From contig JAJDVB010000162.1 in assembly GCA_022826345.1 (NCBI GenBank), positions 4,507 through 68,506 on the forward strand: DNA of 64,000 nt, written 5' to 3'. This stretch comes from Alphaproteobacteria bacterium. GTDB lineage: Bacteria > Pseudomonadota > Alphaproteobacteria > UBA828. Position 1 is the stretch's first letter, and every line of letters begins with the position of its first letter. The position numbers were made by a program, and so were the translations under genes. The notes below the pieces were generated by a model. That model was not told the origin of the DNA. It was given only the letters and a program-made list of their open reading frames with translations, and did not search any database. Below are positions 8,520 through 17,089 of this stretch, piece by piece.

Positions 8520-9902
8520 TCATTCTGCGGCGGTGCCTGCGGCTGCAGGCACCGGTTGCTCCTCTTCGTCGGCAGCAGAGGCGGCGGTATCTGGCGGCAA
8601 GGCGCTTGCCTCGACGCGGGACGGCGTGCGCCACTCGATCGAATCGAAGGCGCCGCAGCGATCGCAGACGATCGACCATGCGGGGCTCGCGCTGGCGCAG
8701 CGGGTGCAGAGCCAGGCCGGATCGGGCGGCGCTTCGCTCGCCTGCTGAAGGCGCCGGCGGACGGCGTCGCCGTCCCCCGTCTCGGCCTCCTCCAGGCGGG
8801 CCAGCAGGCGGTAGACGCCAGCGCTGGGGCACTCGGCCGCAGCGCGCTCCAGATGCTGGCGCGCCGTCCCCCATTGCTTCGCGTCGAGCGCCTGGTTCGC
8901 GAGCAGCATGAGGCTCTCGGCGTGGTCGCTGTTGTTGGCCACCAGCGTCTCGACCCGCTTCAGCCGCTCTGCGGCCGAACTGTCGGCGTGGAGCGCGAGA
9001 AAGAGCCGGCCAAGCGCCGGGTGAGGACAATGACGCCAGGCATCGATCACCGCCCGCTGCGCGGCACTGTCTCGGCCGGCTTCCTTGGCGAGTCCGGCAC
9101 CGAGCAGCGCTGCGGGCAGGAACGCCGCGTCCGCCGCGCGCGCTTCGTCGGCGACGCGCAGCGCCTCCCTCACCTCGCCCTGCTCGCGCAACGCCCGCGC
9201 ACGCTCGAAGAGCAACCCCGCCTGGCGGCGGCGGCCGATCTCCTCGCTCACCGCGCCGTGGCGGAGCGCCTGCTTGACCGTGTTGAGCGCGTCGGACCAG
9301 CGCCCCGCCCGCGTCTGCATCTCCAGCAGTGCCGTCAGCACCCAGGGCGTCTCGGGCCGAAGCGCGAATGCCTGCTCCGCAAGCTCCAGCGCCCTCGCCG
9401 TGTCGCCGGTGCGCTCGGCCTGGACGAGCAGGCCGCGCAAGCCGAGGAACGCCGTCGCCGGTTGGTCGAGCATGGCCTCGAAATAGCCGCGCGCGGCGTG
9501 GTCGTCGCCCTCAAGCTGCGCCGCCTGGGCCGAGAGCAGGAGCGTCAGGGGCGGCTCCTCCAGCAGCGTATCGGCGCGCCGCGCGAAGCGCCGGGCGCGT
9601 TTGGGGTCACCGGCCGCCGCGGCGACCAACCCCTGGGTCAGCGCGCGATAGCCCAGCCGTTCGCGGCGGCGACGGCGCGCCAGCGCGACCCGGCGTGGGC
9701 CGATCCAGACGAAGCGCACTGCGGCGGCAATCACCAGGACGATGGCCGCAGCCACGGCGACGGCCGCAGCCAGGGCCCCCGGCGAGGTCTCGACCATGTA
9801 GTCGCCCCAGGCGATCTCGACACGGCCGGGCGGCTCCGAGATCCAGGTCGCGGCCGCCGCCACGACGATCACCGCGACGACGAAGGCGATGATGCGGATC
9901 AT
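8520..9902 (-). CDS. hemY: HemY-type inner-membrane TPR protein
   Basis: A 460-residue membrane protein that begins with the HemY N-terminal domain: two hydrophobic segments (about residues 4-20 and 40-62) flanking a short periplasmic loop, then tetratricopeptide-like helices to about residue 370. The C-terminal part has a CxxC pair in WLCTRCASASPAWSIVCDRCG, a rubredoxin-like knuckle that would bind zinc, followed by an Ala/Glu-rich tail. This is the proteobacterial HemY of haem operons, whose role is unclear; it is not protoporphyrinogen oxidase. Its ATG overlaps the stop of the upstream Mic60-like gene (ATGA), which indicates translational coupling. It is last in hemC-hemD-Mic60-hemY. Confidence 0.88.
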   Translation of the reverse strand: MIRIIAFVVAVIVVAAAATWISEPPGRVEIAWGDYMVETSPGALAAAVAVAAAIVLVIAAAVRFVWIGPRRVALARRRRRERLGYRALTQGLVAAAAGDPKRARRFARRADTLLEEPPLTLLLSAQAAQLEGDDHAARGYFEAMLDQPATAFLGLRGLLVQAERTGDTARALELAEQAFALRPETPWVLTALLEMQTRAGRWSDALNTVKQALRHGAVSEEIGRRRQAGLLFERARALREQGEVREALRVADEARAADAAFLPAALLGAGLAKEAGRDSAAQRAVIDAWRHCPHPALGRLFLALHADSSAAERLKRVETLVANNSDHAESLMLLANQALDAKQWGTARQHLERAAAECPSAGVYRLLARLEEAETGDGDAVRRRLQQASEAPPDPAWLCTRCASASPAWSIVCDRCGAFDSIEWRTPSRVEASALPPDTAASAADEEEQPVPAAAGTAAE

Positions 9903-11413
9903 CGCGTTCCGCCGGTCGCTGCCCAGCGGGCGCCGATGCGGGCGTGGACGGTGGCGACGAGACCGGCGAGCGCCTCGTCGGCCGCCTGACGGGCACGGGC
10001 GTCGCGCAGCCAAGATTGGGCGCTGATGGCCTCGGCGGCGCCGGGCATCGTCGCCTCGACGATGGCGATGGCGCGCCCGAGATCGCCGGCCGCGAGCGCC
10101 GATTCGGCCTCGACCAGGCGGCCGTCGAGGCTCTGAGGATCGATCGCGCCGCTGGTCTTGCGAATGGTCACGAGCTGGCTCAGCCGGGTAACCGTCTCGT
10201 CGATCCAGTCGGCGTCCTCGGTTGCGGGCGCGGCACGGACGATGGCATTGGCAGCCTCTGGAAAGCGCGCGAGGAGCCCGTCGATTGTCGGTACGCCAGT
10301 GGCGGCGAAGGGCGCTAGGCGCGCGAGGGCACTTTCGATCTCTGGGTCTTCACCACCAATGCCACGAATCGTGTCTAGCGCCGGCGCGAAGCCGCGGGAT
10401 GAGCCGAGAGCCGCCGTAAGCTCGCCGGTCGCCAGCACCAGCGATACCAGGCGCCCGTCGGCGGCGGCCTGCTGCGCTGCTTCTTCCTCGAAGTGCGCGA
10501 GCCGCGCGCTCACCTCGGCGAGTGCGGACTCCAGCGCCGCACGCTGCTCTCCCCACGCGGCGAGCGCCTCCCCGAGAGGCTCGCGCGTCGGATCGTCCTC
10601 GAGCGCGCGGACCCGCTGCTCCAGGGCGATCACCGCCGTGCCGGCACCGATGGCACCATCTGACCGCGCCTCCAGGGCCTCTAGCCGGGCGTTGAGCGCG
10701 CCGAGGGCGTCGGTCCCGAGATTGGCTTGAGCGGTCGGCCGGGTGGCAGGCTGGGCCTCGTCGACCGCAACCGGAGCCGCTCCGGCAGCAACGGCGGTCG
10801 CGCGCTCGGGCGCGGCCTGCTCCTCGGCGTGTGCGGGGGCAGTGGCCGGTGTCACCGGTGGGTCGTCGGCTGCAAGCGCGGGCGATGGCGACGGTGGATC
10901 GGCTGCCGGCGCTGCCGGCTCGGGCGCGGGGGTCTCCAGTGGAGCGGTCTCGTTGTCCTGCGGAGCGGCGACGGATGATGGCGCCTCCTCTGCCGGGCCG
11001 GCCTTGGAGTCCTCGTCCTCCACCTCCGCAACGACGAGCGGTGCGCCGGCACCATCGGCAGGGGGAGACGTCGCGGTGCCCCCGCCCGACGGACCGTCAC
11101 CGGTTCGTTCGGCGACGGGCGTTGTTGCGACGGGGGCTGAGGCGACAGTCTGCTCCCCGCCCGTGCCGAATATATCGGATCCGAATTCCGACCACGCGGC
11201 GTAGAGGCCGACGCAAACGAGGGCCACGGCCAGGCCTATGGCCGCCAGAAGCGGGACGCGGCGGCCCTTCGGGCGATCCGCCTCGGCCTCAGCAGCGGGG
11301 GCATCAAGGGTGTCCGCGTCCTGCGTCGCACCCCGCGTCGCCGGCAATCGCCAGATCACGCCCGGCCGGCCGCTTGCCGGCGGGTCCTGGCCGTCGTCCT
11401 TCCGCGCCGCCAT
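9899..11413 (-). CDS. Mitofilin/Mic60-like inner-membrane protein (COG4223 type)
   Basis: A 504-residue protein with one transmembrane segment (VPLLAAIGLAVALVCVGLYAAW, about residues 54-75), a long Ala/Pro/Glu-rich periplasmic linker, a coiled-coil region (around ALEARSDGAIGAGTAV to HFEEEAAQQAA), and a C-terminal helical mitofilin-like domain ending in LRDARARQAADEALAGLVATVHARIG. Alphaproteobacterial Mic60 homologues are typically encoded between hemD and hemY and shape inner membranes. I chose the ATG at 11413, which has GAGAG upstream; a GTG at 11470 overlapping the hemD stop (GTGA) would add 19 very basic residues and is also possible. Confidence 0.85.
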   Translation of the reverse strand: MAARKDDGQDPPASGRPGVIWRLPATRGATQDADTLDAPAAEAEADRPKGRRVPLLAAIGLAVALVCVGLYAAWSEFGSDIFGTGGEQTVASAPVATTPVAERTGDGPSGGGTATSPPADGAGAPLVVAEVEDEDSKAGPAEEAPSSVAAPQDNETAPLETPAPEPAAPAADPPSPSPALAADDPPVTPATAPAHAEEQAAPERATAVAAGAAPVAVDEAQPATRPTAQANLGTDALGALNARLEALEARSDGAIGAGTAVIALEQRVRALEDDPTREPLGEALAAWGEQRAALESALAEVSARLAHFEEEAAQQAAADGRLVSLVLATGELTAALGSSRGFAPALDTIRGIGGEDPEIESALARLAPFAATGVPTIDGLLARFPEAANAIVRAAPATEDADWIDETVTRLSQLVTIRKTSGAIDPQSLDGRLVEAESALAAGDLGRAIAIVEATMPGAAEAISAQSWLRDARARQAADEALAGLVATVHARIGARWAATGGTR

Positions 11414-11466
11414 GTGTCTCTCGTTACGCCTGTCGTGGCCTCTTCGACGCCGGGACGATCTCTTGC

Positions 11467-12228
11467 TCACCGTTGCTGCTCGCCGGTTCGCTGACTCGGC
11501 GCCAGCGCGCTCACGACGCAGGCGACGAGCGCATCCTGTCGCGGCGCGGCGGCCACGGAGACGCGTTTCCAGGGAAGAGATGCTGCCGCTTCGGCCACCG
11601 CTTGGCTCAGGCAGAACGCGGTGAGTGCCCGCGCCGTCGAGTCGATTCCCGACTCGCGCGCGAGCTTAGCAAAGAGGCGCGCGGTGCGGGGAGAGTAAAA
11701 CGCGGCGCCGGCGAGGGCTTGCGACTCCAGCGCCCGGCGCGCCGGCGCTGAAAAGGTGCTCGTGGCGACCGCGTCGTAGAGAGCCACGCGCACCGCATCG
11801 AAGCCAGCGGCGCGCAGCCGGGGCGCCAGATCGCCCGTGCTAACCCGGCCGGCCACGTGCACGAGTCGGCCGGAGTCGGGATCGAGCCGGGCCGTGGCGA
11901 GTGCTGCCAGCGCGTCCACGTCGCCGTTCGCCGCCGTCACCGAGCAGAAGCCGGCGTTCCGTGCGGCCTGCGCCGTGGCGCAGCCCACGGCCAGGACCGG
12001 GAGCAGGCGGGCCTTCTCGTTCGGCGACGCCGCTGCAAGCGCCCGCGCGCCGTTCGCGCTGGTGAGCAGGATCGCCTGGGCGCCCGCAAGGTCCAGCCGC
12101 GCATCCTCGTCGAGATGGATCGTCATCATCGGCTCGATCAGTGACTCGACGCCGTGGCGCGCCAGCTCCTCCGCCAGCGCGAGGGAATCTTGACGCGGGC
12201 GGGTCAAGAGCAGGCGTGGGCCACTCAC
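11467..12228 (-). CDS. hemD: Uroporphyrinogen-III synthase
   Basis: A 253-residue HemD-family protein that cyclises hydroxymethylbilane to uroporphyrinogen III with inversion of ring D. The sequence is weakly conserved, as is normal for HemD. It starts with LLLTRPRQDSLALAEEL, has AILLTSANGARALA in the first domain and AAFYSPRTARLFAKL in the second. It starts with GTG that overlaps the hemC stop (GTGA), and its own stop touches the longer possible start of the Mic60-like gene. Position directly after hemC is the best support for the call. Confidence 0.92.
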   Translation of the reverse strand: MSGPRLLLTRPRQDSLALAEELARHGVESLIEPMMTIHLDEDARLDLAGAQAILLTSANGARALAAASPNEKARLLPVLAVGCATAQAARNAGFCSVTAANGDVDALAALATARLDPDSGRLVHVAGRVSTGDLAPRLRAAGFDAVRVALYDAVATSTFSAPARRALESQALAGAAFYSPRTARLFAKLARESGIDSTARALTAFCLSQAVAEAAASLPWKRVSVAAAPRQDALVACVVSALAPSQRTGEQQR

Positions 12229-13169
12229 GACTCGAACCAGTCGGGTCCGCCGGCCGCACGCAGCGCGGCGCCGGCGTCGCGGCCGATGACAAACGCATCC
12301 GCCATATCCCCGGCCCGCTCGACGCGGTGGCAGACGCTGCCGTCGGGGCGCGCGATCAGGGCATCGAGGCGAAGCCCGCCCGAGTGGTCCGCCACGGCGA
12401 GCCCCGCGATCGGCATGCGGCAGGAGCCGTCAAGCACCTCCAGCAGCGCCCGCTCGCACCGGACGGCGGCGGTCGTCGCCGAATCGACGATGGGCTGCAA
12501 CAACTCCTGCATCCGCTCGTCGCCGGCCCGGCACTCGATGCCGAGCGCGCCCTGACCCACCGCCGGCAGCATCTCCGCCGGCTCAAGCACCGCCATCCCA
12601 TCCACCTGCTTGCCCAGCCGCTTGAGGCCGGCCAGGGCCAGCAGCGTGGCGTCGGCCGCGCCATCGGACACCTTGCGCAGCCGGGTCCCGACGTTGCCCC
12701 GCATCGGGACGATCTCGACATCGGGGCGGCGCGCCAGAATCTGCGCCTGGCGGCGGAGCGATCCGGTCCCGACCCGCGCGCCTCGCGGCAGGTCGGCGAG
12801 GCCGGCAGGGCCCAGCCCAGCGCGCGCGATCAATACATCGCGCGGGTCCTCGCGCTCGGGGATCACTGCGATCTCCAGCCCCTCCGGCAACCAGGTCGGC
12901 ACGTCCTTCATCGAATGCACGGCGAGATCGATGCGCTCGTCCAGGAGCGCCTCCTCGATCTCCTTGGTGAAGAGCCCCTTGCCGCCGATCTCCGCGAGCG
13001 GGCGGTCCGTGAAGCGATCGCCCGAGGTGGTGATGGTCTCGGTGACCAATGCGCCGTCCTCGGCCAGCGTGGGATGGGCCGCAACCAGCCGGGCGCAGAC
13101 GTGGTGGGTCTGGGCGATGGCGAGCGGGCTGCCCCGCGTCCCGACGACTATTGGCAGGCGCACGTCCAC
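12225..13169 (-). CDS. hemC: Porphobilinogen deaminase (hydroxymethylbilane synthase)
   Basis: A 314-residue enzyme that polymerises four porphobilinogens into hydroxymethylbilane. Conserved blocks are [46 protein letters not shown] and RGNVGTRL, and the cysteine that holds the dipyrromethane cofactor is in DGSCRMP. The GTG at 13169 starts the protein at the family N-terminus; the open frame runs about 200 bases further upstream but with unrelated sequence that would overlap the divergent tsaD promoter region. It is the first gene of the haem operon. Confidence 0.95.
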   Translation of the reverse strand: MDVRLPIVVGTRGSPLAIAQTHHVCARLVAAHPTLAEDGALVTETITTSGDRFTDRPLAEIGGKGLFTKEIEEALLDERIDLAVHSMKDVPTWLPEGLEIAVIPEREDPRDVLIARAGLGPAGLADLPRGARVGTGSLRRQAQILARRPDVEIVPMRGNVGTRLRKVSDGAADATLLALAGLKRLGKQVDGMAVLEPAEMLPAVGQGALGIECRAGDERMQELLQPIVDSATTAAVRCERALLEVLDGSCRMPIAGLAVADHSGGLRLDALIARPDGSVCHRVERAGDMADAFVIGRDAGAALRAAGGPDWFES

Positions 13170-13290
13170 GGCACCGAATCGGAGCGTCGCGCCCCTTCTA
13201 CACAGCGGACCCGGCGGATGCGAGCGCTTTCGGGTCTCGCAAAGCCGGGATCGTTGCGGCACGGGCTGTCGTCGGCTAAGGCTCCCGCCC

Positions 13291-14364
13291 ATGATCGTCC
13301 TCGGAATCGAAACCAGCTGCGACGAGACAGCGGCCGCGGTCGTGACCGGCGAGCGCCGGGTGCTGTCCGACATCGTGCTGTCCCAATGCGCCGATCACGC
13401 GCCTTACGGCGGCGTGGTTCCGGAGATCGCCGCGCGCAGCCACGTGGAGCATCTCGACGGCCTCGTCGCCCGCGCGATGGAGGATGCCGAGGTCGGTTTC
13501 GCCGAGCTTGACGGCGTGGCCGCCACCGCCGGACCCGGCCTGATCGGGGCGGTGATGGTCGGGCTGATGACCGGCAAGGCGATTGCCGCCGTCCACGACA
13601 AGCCGCTGCTCGCCGTCAACCACCTGGAGGGGCACGCGCTCAGCCCTCGGCTCATCGCCCCGGGCCTCGAGTTTCCCTACCTGCTGCTGCTGGTCTCGGG
13701 CGGGCACTGCCAACTGCTGCTCGTCGAGGAGGTCGACCGCTACCGGCGCCTCGGCACCACCATCGACGATGCGGTGGGTGAGGCCTTCGACAAGGCGGCG
13801 ATGCTGTTGGAGCTCGGCTATCCCGGCGGGCCAGCCATCGAGAGAACCGCGCGGGACGGCGACCCGGCACGCGTCGCCCTGCCCCGGCCTCTGCTCGGAC
13901 GGCCCGGCTGCGATTTCTCGTTCTCAGGCCTCAAGACGGCGCTGCTCCAAGTCGTTCAGGCGATGGGGACGCCATCGGAGGGCGACCGCGCCAACCTCGC
14001 GGCGTCGTTCCAGACGGCGGTCACGGACGTGCTCGTCGACCGCACGGCGAACGCGATCGCGATGCTCCGCGAATCGAACGTGGAGCCGACGGCGCTGGTG
14101 GTGGCGGGCGGCGTCGCGGCCAACAGCGAGATCAGGCGGCGCATCGAGGAGCTGGCGGCGGCACGCGGGCTCGCCCTCAACATCCCGCCGCCCCGGCTTT
14201 GCACCGACAATGCGGCGATGATCGCCTGGGCCGGGATCGAGCGGCTCGCGCGTGGCCTTACCGACGCGCTCGACGCATCGCCGCGCGCGCGCTGGCCCCT
14301 CGACGAGGACGCCGGGCTGGCCCAGGGCGCCGGCGTGCCGGGGCGGTTGGGACGGAAGGCCTGA
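13291..14364 (+). CDS. tsaD: tRNA N6-threonylcarbamoyladenosine modification protein TsaD
   Basis: A 357-residue ASKHA-fold protein that transfers threonylcarbamoyl to A37 of ANN-decoding tRNAs together with TsaB and TsaE. It starts with [13 protein letters not shown], carries the metal-binding HLEGH motif (His111 and His115), the LVSGGHC loop, and [15 protein letters not shown] near the C-terminus. The length is typical. It is divergent from hemC across 121 bases, a common arrangement in alphaproteobacteria, and gpsA lies 1 kb downstream with the SUMF1-family gene inserted on the other strand. Confidence 0.96.
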   Translation: MIVLGIETSCDETAAAVVTGERRVLSDIVLSQCADHAPYGGVVPEIAARSHVEHLDGLVARAMEDAEVGFAELDGVAATAGPGLIGAVMVGLMTGKAIAAVHDKPLLAVNHLEGHALSPRLIAPGLEFPYLLLLVSGGHCQLLLVEEVDRYRRLGTTIDDAVGEAFDKAAMLLELGYPGGPAIERTARDGDPARVALPRPLLGRPGCDFSFSGLKTALLQVVQAMGTPSEGDRANLAASFQTAVTDVLVDRTANAIAMLRESNVEPTALVVAGGVAANSEIRRRIEELAAARGLALNIPPPRLCTDNAAMIAWAGIERLARGLTDALDASPRARWPLDEDAGLAQGAGVPGRLGRKA

Positions 14365-14386
14365 GGCCCGCGACCGTCCCCAGAGC

Positions 14387-15196
14387 TTACGGATCGCCGG
14401 CGCAGCGAAAACCCACCATGTCGAGGCCGATGTCCGGTGGGTTCTTGTGGCGATAGCTCACCCGCAGACAGAACGGATTGTTGCCCCAGCCGCCGCCGCG
14501 AATCACGTACTTGCCGCTATCGCCGTCAGGGCTCGACGTCCACTCCCAGACGTTGCCAGCCATGTCGTGAAGGCCGAAGGGCGAGGTGCCGGCGGGATAG
14601 GCGCCGACGGGCGCGGTCTCGTGGTAGCCGTCGGTCATGTCCGCCGCGCAGCACTTGTTGGTGCCATAGTTGGCGCGTCGGACGCCGCCCTCATCCGGTA
14701 CAGCGTCGCCCCAGGGGAAGATGCGTCCGTCGGTGCCACGCGCGGCGAATTCCCACTCCTCTTCGCGCGGCAGCCGCAGCCCATGGTGACGGCAGAAGGC
14801 GCGGGCGTCCTGCAAGCTCACCTGCACCACGGGATGGTTGTCGAGGCCGATGGGATTTGAGGCGGGCCCGCTGCGATGGCGCCAGTCGGCGCCCGGCACC
14901 TTGGTCCAGCGCCCCGGCCAGACGTAGCCGAAGCCGCGGCGTTCCGGATCGGTGACGTGTCCGGTCTCGGCGACGAAGGCGGCGAACTGGGCATTCGTCA
15001 CCTCGAACAGCATGAGGCGAAACGGCGCGACGGTTGCCGGCCGGGGCACCTCGTCCGGCCGGCCGTCGGCATCGCCCATCTCGAAACTGCCGCCGGGGAT
15101 ATCCACCATCTCGAAGGGCGAATCGGCCCGAGCGGTGGAGACCGCGGCGAGCGCGACGGCAAGAAGACCCCCGATTGCCGACATCGCGTGCATCAT
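14387..15196 (-). CDS. Secreted SUMF1/formylglycine-generating-enzyme family protein, likely lacking FGE activity
   Basis: A 269-residue protein with a signal peptide (GGLLAVALAAVSTARA, cleavage near residue 25) and a full SUMF1/FGE-sulfatase domain: IPGGSFEMGD, a VTNAQFAAFV block, RLPREEEWEFAARG, and the C-terminal HDMAGNVWEWT and RGGGWG blocks. True formylglycine-generating enzymes have two copper-binding cysteines after the RGG block. Here there is only one (NPFCLRVSYR) and the other position is Asn, so oxidation of sulfatase cysteines is unlikely. Relatives act as substrate-binding or sensor modules. No sulfatase gene is near. It converges on tsaD with 22 bases between. Confidence 0.8.
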   Translation of the reverse strand: MMHAMSAIGGLLAVALAAVSTARADSPFEMVDIPGGSFEMGDADGRPDEVPRPATVAPFRLMLFEVTNAQFAAFVAETGHVTDPERRGFGYVWPGRWTKVPGADWRHRSGPASNPIGLDNHPVVQVSLQDARAFCRHHGLRLPREEEWEFAARGTDGRIFPWGDAVPDEGGVRRANYGTNKCCAADMTDGYHETAPVGAYPAGTSPFGLHDMAGNVWEWTSSPDGDSGKYVIRGGGWGNNPFCLRVSYRHKNPPDIGLDMVGFRCAGDP

Positions 15197-15342
15197 GCGC
15201 CTCCCCTCCCCTTACACCGCCGTGTTTCCGATTGTACGCGTCACCCGCTGCGGCGTCTGTCGCCGTGTCATGTTCCCGACTCGGCGGCGTCCGCTAAACT
15301 GTGCGGCATGGGACGCGAACCTTCAGCGACCGCACGAGGACG

Positions 15343-16344
15343 ATGAACCGCATCGGCGTGATCGGCGGCGGCGCCTGGGGCACGGCCTTGGCTGCGGTGG
15401 CGGCGCGGGCCGGACGGACGGTGACCCTCTGGGCGCGTGAGACCGACGTCATCGAGAGCATCAACGACCGCCACGAGAACCGCCGTTTCCTGCCCGGCGT
15501 CCCTCTCGAGCATTCGATTCGGGCGACGGACGACCTGAGCGAGGCGGCGGATGCCGATCTCCTGCTCCTGGTGACTCCGGCTCAGCATCTTGCGGAGACC
15601 ACGGTGCAGATCGCCAAGACGACCGATTGCGCAATACCCGCCGTCATTTGCCCCAAGGGAATCGAGCGGGGCACCGGCGCGCTGATGAGCGAAGCGGTGT
15701 GCCGGGTGGCACCGGACATACCCATCGCCGTGCTCTCCGGCCCCACCTTCGCGCGCGAAGTCGCGGACGGCCTGCCCGCCGCAGTCTCACTCGCCTGTGA
15801 GGACGCGCACATGGGCGGGGCGGTGGTGAAGGCGCTCGGTGTCCCGGCCTTCCGCCCCTATCTCACGGACGATCTGATCGGCGTGCAGATCGGCGGCGCG
15901 GTCAAGAACGTGATCGCGATCGCCGCCGGCATCGCCATCGGCCGAGGCCTCGGCGACAACGCCCGCGCCGCCATCATCGCGCGCGGCTTCGCCGAACTTG
16001 TGCGTCTCGCCGTCGCCAAGGGCGCGCGGATGGAGACCCTCGCCGGCCTCGCGGGCCTCGGCGATCTCGTGCTGACCTGCACCGGCGATCAATCGCGCAA
16101 CTTCAGCTTCGGCCGCGCGATCGGCGAAGGGACGGCGCCCAAGACAGCGCTCGACTCCAGCGAGGCGGTCACCGAAGGCCACGAAAGCGCGCCGGCCGTG
16201 GTGACGATGGCGTCTGGGCTCGGGGTCGAGATGCCGATCGCGAGCGCGGTGCATGCGGTGCTGCATCGGGGCGCATCGGTGGACGATGCCATCGGCGGCC
16301 TGCTCTCCCGCCCCCTCAAGCCCGAGGCCGGCGCTAGCCGTTAG
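15343..16344 (+). CDS. gpsA: Glycerol-3-phosphate dehydrogenase [NAD(P)+]
   Basis: A 333-residue cytosolic enzyme that reduces dihydroxyacetone phosphate to sn-glycerol-3-phosphate for phospholipid synthesis. It opens with the Rossmann motif IGVIGGGAWGTALA, then PKGIERGTG, SGPTFAREVA, the catalytic lysine region GAVKNVIAIAAG, and GLAGLGDLVLTCT with SRNFSFG. The ATG at 15343 has GAGGA just before it, which decides the start over an upstream ATG at 15301. The stop codon lies inside the left arm of the hairpin at 16341-16375. Confidence 0.96.
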   Translation: MNRIGVIGGGAWGTALAAVAARAGRTVTLWARETDVIESINDRHENRRFLPGVPLEHSIRATDDLSEAADADLLLLVTPAQHLAETTVQIAKTTDCAIPAVICPKGIERGTGALMSEAVCRVAPDIPIAVLSGPTFAREVADGLPAAVSLACEDAHMGGAVVKALGVPAFRPYLTDDLIGVQIGGAVKNVIAIAAGIAIGRGLGDNARAAIIARGFAELVRLAVAKGARMETLAGLAGLGDLVLTCTGDQSRNFSFGRAIGEGTAPKTALDSSEAVTEGHESAPAVVTMASGLGVEMPIASAVHAVLHRGASVDDAIGGLLSRPLKPEAGASR

Positions 16345-16375
16345 GGCGTTTCCGTTTCTCACGGAAACGCCCTAA
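16341..16375. terminator. Perfect 15-bp hairpin after gpsA, adjoining repeat copy C
   Basis: Arms 16341-16355 and 16361-16375 are perfect reverse complements around a 5-base loop (ttctc), followed by CACTTTAT. The gpsA stop codon is within the left arm. It could act as a terminator in either direction. The same hairpin type with a changed but still perfectly paired stem precedes repeat copy D. Confidence 0.7.
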
Positions 16376-16462
16376 CACTTTATCGCTCACGGCAGCCGGC
16401 CTCCGGCCGGCGCCTCCGCGAGGGCGCCGCTGACGCGGCGGGCCGCGGTCGCGGCCTGTCGC
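16376..16462 (+). repeat. Palindrome-rich dispersed repeat, copy C (3' truncated)
   Basis: Third copy of the repeat, between gpsA and the tRNA-Leu pair. It matches copies A and B up to the GGCCTGTCGC segment and then diverges, so the fourth palindrome (9-bp arms elsewhere) is missing. It lies one base after the 15-bp hairpin. Confidence 0.82.
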
Positions 16463-16500
16463 CGCAATAACGGCCCGGCAGGGATGCAGCGGATCGCGGC

Positions 16501-16529
16501 TTGACAAGGCGCTGCCTTACCTTGTTTTC
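16501..16529 (+). promoter_or_regulatory. Possible promoter for the tRNA-Leu pair
   Basis: A perfect TTGACA (16501-16506) lies 58 bases before the first tRNA-Leu. The matching -10 is poorly defined (GTTTTC at 16524-16529 with 17-base spacing), so only the -35 element is supported by sequence. Confidence 0.35.
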
Positions 16530-16563
16530 TCCGCCCCGCCCGCTCATCGAGCACGGGTGTCTT

Positions 16564-16650
16564 GCGGCTGTGGCGGAACTGGTAGACGCGCAGCGTTGAG
16601 GGCGCTGTGGGGGCGACCCCGTGGAGGTTCGAGTCCTCTCAGCCGCACCA
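16564..16650 (+). tRNA. tRNA-Leu (anticodon GAG)
   Basis: A class II tRNA of 87 bases including encoded CCA. Acceptor GCGGCTG pairs with CAGCCGC, the anticodon stem CAGCG/CGCTG holds the loop TTGAGGG (anticodon GAG at 16598-16600), and a long variable arm (GGGGGCGACCCC) is present. It is followed nine bases later by a second tRNA-Leu. Confidence 0.96.
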
Positions 16651-16659
16651 TCTGACCTG

Positions 16660-16746
<87 letters not shown>

Positions 16747-16769
16747 GATGGAGAGACGCCGGCGGGCGC

Positions 16770-16988
16770 TCAGCCCTTGGGCCGCTTCTCGCCCGAGAGG
16801 AAGGCGCCGAGCATCTTGCCCGCCGCGCGCGCGGGGTCCTTGGCGGCGGCGACATCCGCGACCTTGTCGGCGGCCTTGTCCATTTTCCGGTCGACGGCCC
16901 GAAACGCCTGCCCGGCCTTCTTCTGCACGCGCGGGTCCGACGCGGCGCGGCGCGCGAGCGACCAGAGCACTGTGCGCAGGATAGCCAT
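16770..16988 (-). CDS. Small conserved alphaproteobacterial protein, unknown function
   Basis: A 72-residue basic protein that I do not recognise by name. It opens with AILRTVLWSLARRAASDP, an amphipathic helix, followed by KAGQAFRAVDRKMDKAADKVADVAAAKDPARAAG, an Ala/Lys/Asp-rich helix, and ends FLSGEKRPKG. Composition is like small DNA- or membrane-associated alphaproteobacterial proteins. It converges on the tRNA-Leu pair and is divergent from the cyclase gene. It starts with ATG and its codon use matches its neighbours, so I consider it real. Confidence 0.6.
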   Translation of the reverse strand: MAILRTVLWSLARRAASDPRVQKKAGQAFRAVDRKMDKAADKVADVAAAKDPARAAGKMLGAFLSGEKRPKG

Positions 16989-17089
16989 GGCGCCATTCTA
17001 ACGCGCCGGCGCCCGATCCGATCAAGATTCTCTCCCTCGACTCCGGCGCCCCCCTTGGGCACAAGGGGCGGCCACAAGGAGAACCCGTG

